From positions 1-42,144 of the forward strand of contig JBOFOQ010000034.1 in the NCBI GenBank assembly GCA_051659505.1: a stretch of 42,144 bases of DNA, written 5' to 3'. The position numbers were made by a program, and so were the translations under genes. Positions within the stretch are counted from its first letter, which is position 1, and each line of letters opens with the position of its first letter. This DNA is from JAGNZR01 sp051659505. GTDB taxonomy: Bacteria > Fusobacteriota > Fusobacteriia > Fusobacteriales > Fusobacteriaceae. This document shows positions 8,696 through 17,385 of this stretch, in pieces. Under the pieces are notes generated by a model that made no database searches, had not been told where the DNA came from, and saw nothing but the letters and a program-made list of their open reading frames with translations.

Positions 8696-10084
8696 CTATT
8701 TAAAGTCTAATCCATATTTTCTTATTTTTTCATAAAGAGTAGTTCTTCCTATTCCTAACAATTTAGATGTTTCTTGCTTATTCCATCTAGTTTTTTGAAG
8801 AGCAATAGCTATTACAACTCTCTCAACATCGTCTAAAGCATATATCTCTTGCTCTAGTATATCTTTTAATGGACCTACACCTATAACTGTTTTATTTTCA
8901 ACAGTATCTGATTTCATTTTAATCTCTAGTGGTAATTCATGAACGTCTATTATTTTCTCTTTAGACAAAATAACCATTCTTTCAATCATATTTCTTAACT
9001 CTCTTATATTTCCAGGATATGCGTACTCTAACATATATTTCATTGCCTCACCTGATATTACAGGCATTTCTTTATGTAGTTCTCTAACTATTTTGTTTAA
9101 AAAGTAGTTTGCTAACAAAGGAATATCTTCTCTTCTCTCTCTAAGTGAAGGAGCTTCTATAGGAAAAGCTGTTAATCTATGATATAAATCCTTTCTGAAT
9201 CTACCTTTTTCAGTTTCATCTTTAAGGTCTCTACTTGTTGATACAATAAATCTCACATCTGTTCTTCTAGCTTTATTTCCTCCAACCCTTTTAAACTCAC
9301 CATACTCTATAGCTTTTAGTAGTTTAGTTTGAGCTTTTAGTTCCATTGCTGATATTTCATTTAAAAATATAGTTCCACCATTAGCTTCTTCTAATATTCC
9401 TTTTTTACTTGAAGTGGCACCTTGAAAAGCACCTTTATCATAACCAAACAATTCTCTCTCAATAGTTTCATCTGGAAAGGCGACACAATTTAGTGTAATA
9501 AAAGCTTCTTTTCTTCTATCGCTTTTTCTAAATATTTCCTTTGCTATTAATTCTTTTCCTGCACCATTTTCTCCTGTTATTAGCACTGTTAAGTCACTCT
9601 CTGCAACTTTTTCAACTAAATTTTTAACTTCTTTTATTTTAGGAGATTGACCTATTATATCATTTTCTTCTGTTATTTCTTGAAGTTTTTCTTCTAATTT
9701 TCTTTTTTCTTTAACTATCTCTAAGTTTTTAAGTGCTGGAACGATTATCTTATTAACTTCTTTATATTCAAGAGGTTTCACAATATAATTATATATTTCA
9801 GCATTCTTTAACTCTTCAATTAACTCATCTTTTTCTTCATCTAAAAGACCTATAACTACAAAATCTTTTCCAACTCCATTTAGTTTTCTTTTAGCCTCTG
9901 AAAAATTAAACCAAGCTAGGTGTTCATCAATTAAAACAACATCAAAATCACTTTCTCTTAACATATCTAATCCATCTAATAAATTATTAAACGTTATTAT
10001 TTCATAATGCTCAGATAACTCTTTTCTAATTTGCTTTAAAGTTTCTTTTCTCTCTGCAATTGCTAAAATAGCACTTTTCGCCAT
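8696..10084 (-). CDS. Sigma-54-dependent NtrC-type response regulator
   Basis: A 462-residue transcription activator. The N-terminal receiver-like domain has DVVLIDEHL at about residues 50-58 and an IVKPLEYKE end. The central AAA+ domain has Walker A GENGAGKELIA, the GYDKGAFQGATSSKKG sigma-54 contact loop (normally GAFTGA, here GAFQGA) and Walker B GGTIFLNEI. The C-terminus is a Fis-type helix-turn-helix (NKQETSKLLGIGRTTLYEKI). I chose the ATG at 10084 because aaggagg sits 6 nt before it; a start 75 nt further up has no ribosome site and lies at the promoter. No sensor kinase gene is adjacent. GAFQGA may alter sigma-54 contact. Confidence 0.9.
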   Translation of the reverse strand: MAKSAILAIAERKETLKQIRKELSEHYEIITFNNLLDGLDMLRESDFDVVLIDEHLAWFNFSEAKRKLNGVGKDFVVIGLLDEEKDELIEELKNAEIYNYIVKPLEYKEVNKIIVPALKNLEIVKEKRKLEEKLQEITEENDIIGQSPKIKEVKNLVEKVAESDLTVLITGENGAGKELIAKEIFRKSDRRKEAFITLNCVAFPDETIERELFGYDKGAFQGATSSKKGILEEANGGTIFLNEISAMELKAQTKLLKAIEYGEFKRVGGNKARRTDVRFIVSTSRDLKDETEKGRFRKDLYHRLTAFPIEAPSLRERREDIPLLANYFLNKIVRELHKEMPVISGEAMKYMLEYAYPGNIRELRNMIERMVILSKEKIIDVHELPLEIKMKSDTVENKTVIGVGPLKDILEQEIYALDDVERVVIAIALQKTRWNKQETSKLLGIGRTTLYEKIRKYGLDFK

Positions 10085-10130
10085 TATGTTCCTCCTTATA
10101 TACATTTTTCTATTTTTTATACCTATATGT

Positions 10131-10159
10131 ATTATAATAGATAATTTGTTTTTTTTCAA
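10131..10159 (-). promoter_or_regulatory. Promoter of the NtrC-type regulator gene
   Basis: On the minus strand: -35 TTGAAA (10154-10159), 17-nt spacer, -10 TATAAT (10131-10136), about 45 nt before the ATG at 10084. It is a sigma-70-type site, not sigma-54. Confidence 0.7.
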
Positions 10160-10301
10160 GATTTTTTCTTTTTTTAGAACAGTTTTTTTTATTTTATTTG
10201 TTTTAAAGTCTATTTTTGAACGGTTTTATAGTTTTCCATTTTCTTTTTCTTTTTTTTATGATAAAATTAATTATTTATAATTAAAATAACTGAGGTGAAA
10301 A

Positions 10302-10943
10302 ATGTTAAAAATATATTTTGTGAGACACGGACAAACTGAATGGAATAAATTAAGTAAATTTCAAGGAAATAAAGATTCTAACCTAACTACTTTAGGAGTA
10401 GAACAAGCTAAAAAACTAGGGGAAAAACTTTTTAATGATAATTTAAAATTTGATAAAATTTACTCTTCACCTTTAACCCGTGCTATGTTAACAGCTAAGT
10501 TAATAAGTAAAAATAGTTCTCCTATTCACCCTATGGAAGAGTTTAAAGAAATTTCTCTAGGTGATATGGAAGGGGTTCTTTATTCTGATTTTGAAGCTTT
10601 ACACCCAGATATTTTTTTCAATTTTTTTAATGATCCTCAAAAATACGATCCAACTTCTATTAATGGAGAAAATTTTTTAGTTCTTTTAGAAAGAGTACAA
10701 GAAGGACTAGCAAAACTTGTTAATTTTCATAAAGAATCTATTTTATGCGGAAAAGAAATCTCTATTTTAGTAGTAACACACGGCATTACTTTAAAAGCTA
10801 TCTTTAACTTTATAGAAAACCAAGGAATTAATATGAGTAATTTCGCTGATAATCCAATTCCTGAAAACACTAGTATAACCACAGTCGTTTACAATAACAA
10901 TAAATTTATTATTGAGGATTTTTCCAATACTGATCATTTATGA
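10302..10943 (+). CDS. Histidine phosphatase family protein
   Basis: A 213-residue phosphoglycerate-mutase-like phosphatase. The catalytic FVRHGQTEWN motif lies at residues 6-15, the second-site YSSPLTRAMLTA at about 55-66, and the later catalytic histidine in VVTHGITLKAIF at about 159-170. Such proteins (GpmB, CobC, PhoE and others) remove phosphate from small metabolites through a phosphohistidine; the substrate cannot be told from sequence. It is a single-gene unit on the plus strand with a gaggtg ribosome site, facing trhA across a shared terminator. Confidence 0.9.
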   Translation: MLKIYFVRHGQTEWNKLSKFQGNKDSNLTTLGVEQAKKLGEKLFNDNLKFDKIYSSPLTRAMLTAKLISKNSSPIHPMEEFKEISLGDMEGVLYSDFEALHPDIFFNFFNDPQKYDPTSINGENFLVLLERVQEGLAKLVNFHKESILCGKEISILVVTHGITLKAIFNFIENQGINMSNFADNPIPENTSITTVVYNNNKFIIEDFSNTDHL

Positions 10944-10973
10944 TTAATAATTATTGCTCAATAGCAAATAAAA

Positions 10974-11033
10974 AAAAACTAATTTATTTAAAGAAGATAT
11001 ATCTCTATCTTCATAAACTTAAATTAGTCTTTT
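10974..11033. terminator. Bidirectional terminator between convergent genes
   Basis: Outer arms aaaactaattta/taaattagtctttt flank an inner hairpin gaagata/tatcttc. A- and T-runs on both sides suit termination of both the phosphatase gene (plus) and the trhA-like gene (minus). Confidence 0.7.
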
Positions 11034-11044
11034 CTTATTTTTAT

Positions 11045-11674
11045 TTAATAAATTGAATATACAGATAAATATATAAAAATACTTCCTGTTAGAACAAATA
11101 AATGCCATATTGCATGAGCAAATTTCAAATTCTTCCAAATATAAAATATTACACCTACACTGTAACTTATCCCACCACTAATTAAAAAATTAATTGAAGT
11201 AGTATTTGTAAAAGCTTTCAAATCTTTATACACAAACATTATCATCCATCCCATTACTAAATAGATTACTGTTGATAAAAATTCAAATCTTCCTGTGAAA
11301 AAAATCTTAAAAATTATCCCTACTAAGGTTAATCCCCATTGAATTCCAAAAAAAATCCACTTTGTATTCCCTTGAAATACTCCTAATAAATATGGTGTAT
11401 ATGACCCTGATATTAATATATAAATAGCAGAATGATCTAAAATTTGGAATACTTTCTTAGCTTTACCATTTTTCAAAATATGATAAGTTCCAGACATAGA
11501 ATAAAGTAAAATAATAGAAAAAGAAAATATCATACATCCTATTAAATAACCTGTATTATTTGTCCCTATTGAATGAACAATTAACGCTCCTAACCCAACC
11601 AATCCTAGTACTACTCCTACATAGTGAGTCATTGAATTCATCCATTCTTCTACTCTTGAGTATGTATCGCTCAT
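11045..11674 (-). CDS. TrhA / hemolysin III family membrane protein
   Basis: A 209-residue integral membrane protein of the PAQR/hemolysin-III family with seven hydrophobic segments. Conserved metal-site motifs are present: NSMTHYVGVVLGL near the start, YSMSGTYHIL, LDHSAIYILISGSYTPYLL and HAIWHLFVLTGS near the end. Bacterial relatives are linked to membrane-fluidity homeostasis; the 'hemolysin' name does not establish a toxin. A GTG nine bases upstream (11683) abuts the ribosome site, so the ATG at 11674, with aggagagg 6 nt before it, is preferred. It is divergent from thyA. Confidence 0.88.
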   Translation of the reverse strand: MSDTYSRVEEWMNSMTHYVGVVLGLVGLGALIVHSIGTNNTGYLIGCMIFSFSIILLYSMSGTYHILKNGKAKKVFQILDHSAIYILISGSYTPYLLGVFQGNTKWIFFGIQWGLTLVGIIFKIFFTGRFEFLSTVIYLVMGWMIMFVYKDLKAFTNTTSINFLISGGISYSVGVIFYIWKNLKFAHAIWHLFVLTGSIFIYLSVYSIY

Positions 11675-11771
11675 TGTTCTCACCTCTCCTTTTAAACTAT
11701 ATATATTTACTCTTCGATTTTTACTTACAAAATTATTATATCATAAATCTTACTTAAAAACTCTTTTCTTT

Positions 11772-11821
11772 ATTTTTTTTTTATTTTTTTTTTATTTTTT
11801 TTTTATTTTTTTTTTATTTTT
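11772..11821 (+). repeat. 11-bp periodic T-tract repeat
   Basis: Five A residues at 11772, 11783, 11794, 11805 and 11816 are each followed by ten T (only five after the last), giving four complete 11-bp units and a partial fifth. The array ends 16 bp before the thyA -35 box in the divergent trhA-thyA interval. The phased tracts should bend DNA and could act as an UP element; unit number could change by slippage. Confidence 0.9.
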
Positions 11822-11837
11822 CCATTATCTTTTTTTC

Positions 11838-11866
11838 TTGCTTTTATAGTCTTTGTCTAGTAAAAT
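11838..11866 (+). promoter_or_regulatory. thyA-folA promoter
   Basis: -35 TTGCTT (11838-11843), 17-nt spacer, -10 TAAAAT (11861-11866), about 35 nt before the GTG start of thyA. Confidence 0.6.
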
Positions 11867-11900
11867 ATTGTGAAGAAATATTTTCTAGGAGGTTTTAATT

Positions 11901-12725
11901 GTGTCTAAATTTGATGTTATTTATAAAGATATTGTAAAAAAAATACATGAATATGGTATTTGGAGTACAGGAAATGTAAGAACTAAGTATGTGGATGGTA
12001 TTTCTGCACATTATAAAAGCTATATAGGGTACCAATTTAGACTGGATAATTCATCAGACGAGGCACATTTATTGACTACTAGATTTTGCCCTAACAAAGC
12101 ACCTATACGAGAGCTTTACTGGATTTGGATAATGCAATCTAATAATGTAGATGAACTTAATAAAATAGGCTGTAAATTTTGGAACGAATGGAAGCTGGAA
12201 GACGGAACTATTGGTCCTGCTTACGGTGCACAGCTTGCAAAAAAAACTTTTGGATATGAAAGCCAACTTCACTATATTGTTAATGAAATTAAAAAAAATC
12301 CTAATTCTCGTAGAATCATGACTGAAATTTGGATTCCTGAAGACTTAGATAAAATGGCTCTTACTCCCTGTGTTCATCTAACTCAGTGGAGTGTTATAGG
12401 AAACAAACTTTATTTAGAAGTAAGACAAAGAAGTTGTGATGTAGCTCTAGGTCTTGTTGCTAACGTTTATCAATACTCAGTTTTACACAAACTTGTAGCT
12501 ATGGAGTGTGGACTTATTCCAGCTGATGTTATTTGGAATATTCATAATGTACATATATATGACAGGCACATGGATAACCTTCTAGAACAAATTAATCGTG
12601 AAACTTTTCCTGGAGCCAAAATCAAAATTGATAACTTTAGTTCTATCTTTAATTTTAAACCTGATGATGTTGTTATTGAAAACTATCAATACGGTGAAAA
12701 AATATCTTATGAAATTGCTATTTAA
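11901..12725 (+). CDS. thyA: Thymidylate synthase
   Basis: A 274-residue folate-dependent enzyme that methylates dUMP to dTMP. Visible signatures: GPAYGAQL, the arginines of NPNSRRIMTEIW, the catalytic cysteine in ALTPCVHLTQW, the dUMP-binding RQRSCDVALGLVANVYQYS and HNVHIYDRH near the C-terminus. The start is GTG at 11901, fixed by the taggagg site 8 nt upstream. It is followed 21 nt later by folA, which recycles the dihydrofolate this enzyme produces. Confidence 0.97.
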   Translation: MSKFDVIYKDIVKKIHEYGIWSTGNVRTKYVDGISAHYKSYIGYQFRLDNSSDEAHLLTTRFCPNKAPIRELYWIWIMQSNNVDELNKIGCKFWNEWKLEDGTIGPAYGAQLAKKTFGYESQLHYIVNEIKKNPNSRRIMTEIWIPEDLDKMALTPCVHLTQWSVIGNKLYLEVRQRSCDVALGLVANVYQYSVLHKLVAMECGLIPADVIWNIHNVHIYDRHMDNLLEQINRETFPGAKIKIDNFSSIFNFKPDDVVIENYQYGEKISYEIAI

Positions 12726-12746
12726 ATTTTTAAACGAGGTGATATT

Positions 12747-13217
12747 TTGTTAAAACTTATTGTTTGTGTTGCGGAAAACAATCTTATTGGAGATAGAAAG
12801 CCCACTGGAAATGGTTTGCTTTGGAATTCTAAAGAAGAGCTAAATTATTATAAAAAAAACACTTCAGGTCATGTCACTCTTTTTGGAAAATCTACTGCGG
12901 CGTGTGTTCCAATAGAGCTTATGAGAAAAACTAGAGAAGTTGTAATTCTTAATAGAGATACTGATATACCTAAACTATTAAGGGATTATGAGGAAATCGG
13001 AAAAGATGTTTTTATCTGTGGTGGGGAAACTATATATCGTTATTTTTTAGAAAATTATCTTATAGATGAGCTTTTAATATCTCACTTAAAACCTCATATT
13101 AAAATTGAAAAAGCAAATGAACCTCTATATTTTCCCAATGTTGAAAATTATGGATACTCTCTTGCCTATAAAGTTGAATATGAAGATTTTTTTGTTTATA
13201 AATATAAAAAAAACTAG
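12747..13217 (+). CDS. folA: Dihydrofolate reductase
   Basis: A 156-residue enzyme that reduces dihydrofolate to tetrahydrofolate with NADPH. The N-terminus LIVCVAENNLIG and the cofactor motif DVFICGGETIYRYFL are typical. The substrate loop reads GLLWNSKEELNYYKKNTSGH in place of the common LPWxxPxDLxxFKxxTxG, and the usual GRKTF/W segment is FGKSTAACVP, so it is a divergent member. It starts with TTG at 12747 behind gaggtg and is probably co-transcribed with thyA. Confidence 0.9.
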   Translation: MLKLIVCVAENNLIGDRKPTGNGLLWNSKEELNYYKKNTSGHVTLFGKSTAACVPIELMRKTREVVILNRDTDIPKLLRDYEEIGKDVFICGGETIYRYFLENYLIDELLISHLKPHIKIEKANEPLYFPNVENYGYSLAYKVEYEDFFVYKYKKN

Positions 13218-13239
13218 AGTAATTTTCTCTAGTTTTTTT
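13207..13239. terminator. Bidirectional terminator, folA / treC
   Basis: Stem aaaaaaactagag/ctctagttttttt with a 7-nt loop. It overlaps the folA stop codon and lies 5 nt before the treC stop; poly-A and poly-T on both sides suit both directions. Confidence 0.85.
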
Positions 13240-13244
13240 TATAT

Positions 13245-14915
13245 TTATTTAGAATATATAACAACTGATTCATAAGCTCTTAAGGTTAAAGTAGTTCCTT
13301 TTATTAACGTATCTTTGTAGTTTGAAATTAAAATTTCTCTTCCTATAAACTCATCGTCTATTTCAATTTTAACTTCTTTCTCATAAAAATTATTAACTAC
13401 CAAGAGTCTTTCTTCTCCTAATTTCCGTAAATATCCAAATACTTCTGTGTTTTCTTCATACATTGGAATAAACTTTCCATGTGATATAATTTTATAATTC
13501 TTTCTTAACCCTATCAACTTTTTATAATGATAAAATACAGAGTCCAAATCTTTTAAATTTCCCTTTACATTTATTATATGATAGTTTTTTGATACACCTA
13601 TCCATGGTGTTCCTGTTGTAAAACCAGAATTTGCTGAGTCATTCCATTGGACTGGAGTTCTGCTATTATCTCTAGATTTTTGTTTTAATATCTTAATTGT
13701 AGTTTCTATGCTATTTCCCTTTTCAAGAAGTAAATTATAGTTATTTAACGACTCTACATCTCGATATTCATTTATATTTTCAAAGTGTGGATTTGTCATA
13801 GCAAGTTCCTCCCCTTGATAGATATAAGGAGTCCCCCTTAACATATGAATAGCTGTTCCTAACATCTTTCCAGACTCTTTTAGATACTTTTCACTACCAA
13901 ATCTTGAGACTATTCTAGGTTGATCATGATTACACCAAAACACTGCACTCCAACCATTTCCTTTTTCCATTTCCACTTGCCATTTAAAAAATAAATTTTT
14001 TAAATCTTTAAAATTCATCTCTCCTAGAGCCCATTTTTCACCATTAGGATAGTCAACTTTTAAATGATGAAAATTAAATACCATGGATAGCTCTTTATTT
14101 TCTGGTTTTGTGTACTCAATACAGTGAGGAATCGTAGTTGAGGACATCTCTCCAACTGTTAAACTTCCTGGATATTTATTAAAAGTATTCGCTGTTAATT
14201 CTTTTAAATATTCATGCACTTTAGGACCATCAGTATAAAACTTTCTTCCATCTGAAGTTTGAGTTTTATAGTCATCATCTCTAAAATCTTGAGCTTTTGA
14301 TATTAAATTTATTACATCTAACCTAAAACCATCTACACCTTTCTCTAACCAATAATTTATCATTTTAAAAATATCCTTTCTCAACTCCATATTTTCCCAA
14401 TTAAGGTCAGCTTGAGTTACATCAAATAAATGTAAGTAATATTTACCTAGAGAGTCTACATATTTCCAAGCACTTCCTCCAAACTTTGACGCCCAATTAT
14501 TTGGTGCTTTTTCTGGTGTTCCTTCTTTCCAAATATAATAGTTATGGTATTTATTATCTGGACCTTTTAATGCTTCTTTAAACCAAAAATGTTCTATGGA
14601 AGTATGATTAATAACCATATCCATCACTAATTTCATCTGTTTTTTATGTACTTCATCTAATAACTCATTAAAATCTTCCATAGTTCCAAAAATAGGATCA
14701 ATATTATAATAATCAGCAATATCATAACCATTATCTCTCATTGGAGACACATACATAGGGGTTGTCCACAGCACATCTACACCTAATTCATTTAGATAAT
14801 CTAATTTACTTATAATACCTTTTATATCTCCTATCCCATCCCCATTGTTGTCACAAAAACTTTTCGGATATATTTGGTAAACTGTGGAATTTTTCCACCA
14901 ATCTTTTTCTAACAT
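13245..14915 (-). CDS. treC: Trehalose-6-phosphate hydrolase (phosphotrehalase)
   Basis: A 556-residue GH13 alpha-glucosidase that splits trehalose 6-phosphate into glucose and glucose 6-phosphate in the cytoplasm. It opens with WWKNSTVYQIYPKSFCD and carries the GH13 set: DMVINHTS, the nucleophile in DGFRLDVINL, the acid/base glutamate in LTVGEMSST and the transition-state motif CNHDQPRIVSR. The length fits the family. GH13 oligo-1,6-glucosidases look similar, but the adjacent treB and treR settle the substrate. It follows treB by 25 nt. Confidence 0.94.
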   Translation of the reverse strand: MLEKDWWKNSTVYQIYPKSFCDNNGDGIGDIKGIISKLDYLNELGVDVLWTTPMYVSPMRDNGYDIADYYNIDPIFGTMEDFNELLDEVHKKQMKLVMDMVINHTSIEHFWFKEALKGPDNKYHNYYIWKEGTPEKAPNNWASKFGGSAWKYVDSLGKYYLHLFDVTQADLNWENMELRKDIFKMINYWLEKGVDGFRLDVINLISKAQDFRDDDYKTQTSDGRKFYTDGPKVHEYLKELTANTFNKYPGSLTVGEMSSTTIPHCIEYTKPENKELSMVFNFHHLKVDYPNGEKWALGEMNFKDLKNLFFKWQVEMEKGNGWSAVFWCNHDQPRIVSRFGSEKYLKESGKMLGTAIHMLRGTPYIYQGEELAMTNPHFENINEYRDVESLNNYNLLLEKGNSIETTIKILKQKSRDNSRTPVQWNDSANSGFTTGTPWIGVSKNYHIINVKGNLKDLDSVFYHYKKLIGLRKNYKIISHGKFIPMYEENTEVFGYLRKLGEERLLVVNNFYEKEVKIEIDDEFIGREILISNYKDTLIKGTTLTLRAYESVVIYSK

Positions 14916-14940
14916 TAGTCTTTCTCCCTTGATTTTAATC

Positions 14941-16377
14941 TTAATTTTTATTTATTTTTCTAAACTTTCCTTTACTTAATATATAAGTTGCTACAATAGG
15001 TACAATAAAAGCTATTCCCATGGCAATAATATAGTTAAACCAAAATTTAGGTTGAATAGCTAAAATTGCTGGAAGTCCTCCTATTCCTATAGAATTTGCT
15101 AAAACTCCTGTTACAGTTGAATATGTTGCAGCTAATCCTGAACCTATTAGTGCCCCGTAAAAAGGGTACATAAATCTCAAGTTTACTCCAAACATAGCTG
15201 GTTCTGTAACTCCTAACCATGCTGAAACAGCAGAAGATATAGACAGTGATTTTAATTTTTCATCATTTCTATTTAAAAACATAATAGTAACTGCTGCTGA
15301 CCCTTGAGCAATGTTACTAAGAGCTATCATAGGCCAAATCATAGTTCCGCCACTTTGAGCAATTAACTGTAAATCCACTGCTAGAAAAGTATGATGAACT
15401 CCTGTTATAACTAGTGGAGCATAGAGCATTCCAAAAATTATTGAACCTAACACTTTAAATTTACCAGTTAATAAAAAATTAAATATAATAGCAATATAGT
15501 TTCCTAGCTCACGAGATACAGGACCGATAACTAAGTAAGATAAAACTACTGCTGTAAATAAAACTAAAAAAGGTAGTAATATCATTTTTAAAATTTCAGA
15601 AAAATATTTTCTTAAAAAAAGTTCAAATTTAACCATGAAAAATCCAGATAGCATAGCGGGAATAACTTGAGCTTGATAACCAACTTTTTCTATGGTCAAA
15701 AATCCAAAATCCCAGAATGGCACCACTCCAATAGATTTAGCTGCTGCATATCCATAAGCATTCATAAGTTGTGGGGAAACTAAAGTTATTCCTAAAATAA
15801 TTCCAAATATTTCTGTTCCTCCGTATTTTTTAACTGTTGACCAAGTAACTCCTACTGGTAAGAAATGAAATATAGCTTCTCCTAATATCCATAAAAAACT
15901 ATGTAATTCAGCTAATTTTGGGCTTAAACTTACTAAAGTTTGTGTCCCATCTCCAAATATTGCTAAATCCCCAATTATATTTCTAAAACCTAAAATTAAA
16001 CCACCAGCAATTATAGCTGGAAGAAGAGGAGTAAAAATCTCTGCAAAACTACCTACAATTTTTTGTACTCTTCCAATTTTTTTATTAGCTTCTACTTTGG
16101 CTTCTTCTTTTGTTGATACGGAAATTTCAGCTAACAGAATAAAATCTTTATATACTTCTTTAACTACATTTCCTATTATTATTTGGAACTGACCTGATGT
16201 CGAAAAACATCCTTTTACTAATGGAATATTTTCTAGCTCTGATTTTTTTACTAATTTTTCATCTTTTAAAACTAGTCTAAGTCTGGTAATACAATGAGTT
16301 GCACTAATTAGGTTTTCCTTTCCTCCAAGTAATATCAATATTTCTTTACATTCTTTTTCATACTCCCCCATTTTCAC
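14941..16377 (-). CDS. treB: PTS trehalose-specific EIIBC component
   Basis: A 478-residue permease that imports and phosphorylates trehalose. The EIIB domain has the phosphocysteine C29 in SATHCITRLRL. The EIIC domain follows from about residue 105 with some ten membrane segments and the motifs GGLILGFRN, ITGVHHTFLAVD and GVTEPAMFGVNLRF. No EIIA domain is attached, so phosphate must come from a separate EIIA-Glc-type protein, as for other TreB proteins. First gene of treB-treC under the operator-promoter at 16423-16471. Confidence 0.93.
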   Translation of the reverse strand: MKMGEYEKECKEILILLGGKENLISATHCITRLRLVLKDEKLVKKSELENIPLVKGCFSTSGQFQIIIGNVVKEVYKDFILLAEISVSTKEEAKVEANKKIGRVQKIVGSFAEIFTPLLPAIIAGGLILGFRNIIGDLAIFGDGTQTLVSLSPKLAELHSFLWILGEAIFHFLPVGVTWSTVKKYGGTEIFGIILGITLVSPQLMNAYGYAAAKSIGVVPFWDFGFLTIEKVGYQAQVIPAMLSGFFMVKFELFLRKYFSEILKMILLPFLVLFTAVVLSYLVIGPVSRELGNYIAIIFNFLLTGKFKVLGSIIFGMLYAPLVITGVHHTFLAVDLQLIAQSGGTMIWPMIALSNIAQGSAAVTIMFLNRNDEKLKSLSISSAVSAWLGVTEPAMFGVNLRFMYPFYGALIGSGLAATYSTVTGVLANSIGIGGLPAILAIQPKFWFNYIIAMGIAFIVPIVATYILSKGKFRKINKN

Positions 16378-16422
16378 CCTCCAATGTTTTTTATAAAACC
16401 TTTTTCACCTTCTATTGAACAT

Positions 16423-16451
16423 ATAATATAATTAATTTAAACTTTTGTCAA
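16423..16451 (-). promoter_or_regulatory. treBC promoter
   Basis: On the minus strand: consensus -35 TTGACA (16446-16451), 17-nt spacer, -10 TATTAT (16423-16428), about 45 nt before treB. The operator palindrome begins directly at the upstream edge of the -35 box. Confidence 0.85.
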
Positions 16452-16471
16452 GAACTTGTTTGAACAAGTTC
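16452..16471. promoter_or_regulatory. Probable TreR operator
   Basis: Inverted repeat gaacttg-tttgaa-caagttc with perfect 7-bp arms, between the divergent promoters of treBC (ends at 16451) and treR (begins at 16478). The position suits control of both units by the GntR-family TreR; binding itself is inferred. Confidence 0.75.
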
Positions 16472-16477
16472 GATTGT

Positions 16478-16506
16478 TTGTATAATTTTTATTTTTTTGA
16501 TATAAT
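16478..16506 (+). promoter_or_regulatory. treR promoter
   Basis: -35 TTGTAT (16478-16483), 17-nt spacer, -10 TATAAT (16501-16506), 45 nt before the treR ATG and 6 bp from the operator palindrome. Confidence 0.7.
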
Positions 16507-16551
16507 AACCTTTAATAGATAAAAACATCTCAAATAAATCTAGGAGAAAAA

Positions 16552-17262
16552 ATGGCTAAAAGTAGATATTTAGAAATATATAATTTTATTAAAGAAAATA
16601 TTAGTAAAGGAACTTATTCACCTGAAGAAAAAATTCCTTCTGAAAATCAATTAAAAGATATTTTTTCAGTTAGCAGAAATACTGTTAGAAAAGCTATTGA
16701 ACTCTTAGCCAATGATGGTTTTTTAAGTTCTGTACATGGAAAAGGGGTTTTTGTTATAAAAAAAATTCCAGTTAATTTTTTACTTGGTGGAACTGAAAGT
16801 TTTAAAGAAGCTTCCTTTAAAAATAGTTTAAAATATAAAACTACTGTACCAGTCTTTGAAATTATTTCTGTTAATGAAGAGCTAAGTAAAAAAACTCATT
16901 TTCCAGTTGGAGAAACAATTTACCATATAATTAGAATTAGAAATATTAGTGGAGAAAATGTAATATTAGATGATAACTATTTCTTAAAAGATGCTGTTGA
17001 AGGTCTAACAGCCTTAATTGCTACGAACTCTATTTATGAATTTTTAGAAAAGGTAAAAGGGATTAAAATCAATGGTGCACACAAATTAATATCTGTTGAA
17101 CCTCCTTGTAAAAATGATATACAATATCTAGATTTAGAAGGGAATAATCTTCTTGCTATTGTTAAAAATTTTGCATATTTAGAAAATGGAACTCTTTTTG
17201 AGTACACTGAATCTCATCATAGAAGTGATAAATTTATTTTTAGTAGCTATGCTAAGAGATAG
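16552..17262 (+). CDS. treR: Trehalose operon repressor (GntR family)
   Basis: A 236-residue regulator with an N-terminal winged helix (residues 1-70; PSENQLKDIFSVSRNTVRKA then GFLSSVHGKGVFVIKK) and a C-terminal UTRA ligand-binding domain (about 85-235; YHIIRIRNISGENVILDDNY, ending in YTESHHRSDKFIF). This matches B. subtilis-type TreR, which senses trehalose 6-phosphate, rather than the LacI-type TreR of enterobacteria. It is divergent from treBC across a shared operator. Ribosome site aggag 8 nt before ATG. Confidence 0.92.
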   Translation: MAKSRYLEIYNFIKENISKGTYSPEEKIPSENQLKDIFSVSRNTVRKAIELLANDGFLSSVHGKGVFVIKKIPVNFLLGGTESFKEASFKNSLKYKTTVPVFEIISVNEELSKKTHFPVGETIYHIIRIRNISGENVILDDNYFLKDAVEGLTALIATNSIYEFLEKVKGIKINGAHKLISVEPPCKNDIQYLDLEGNNLLAIVKNFAYLENGTLFEYTESHHRSDKFIFSSYAKR

Positions 17263-17337
17263 GAAAGCTAATTCTGGAATTTCTAAAATATCTTTTCTCT
17301 GCATCCCTATATGTAGTGTCTATAATTTTATAAAATT

Positions 17338-17373
17338 AAAGACTAAATTAACCTTACATTTAATTTAGTCTTT
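17338..17373. terminator. Bidirectional terminator, treR / pepF
   Basis: Stem aaagactaaatta/taatttagtctttt with a 10-nt loop, between the convergent treR (stop 17262) and pepF (stop 17386). Confidence 0.8.
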
Positions 17374-17385
17374 TATCTATTTTAT

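Noticed and set aside
10085..10159. 25-residue N-terminal extension of the NtrC-type protein
   Set aside because: No ribosome site, overlaps the predicted promoter -10, and the extension has no receiver-domain similarity; the ATG at 10084 has aaggagg.
11045..11674. Hemolysin III protein as a toxin
   Set aside because: The PAQR-type family name is historical; the motifs indicate a seven-helix membrane protein, with no evidence for cytolysis.
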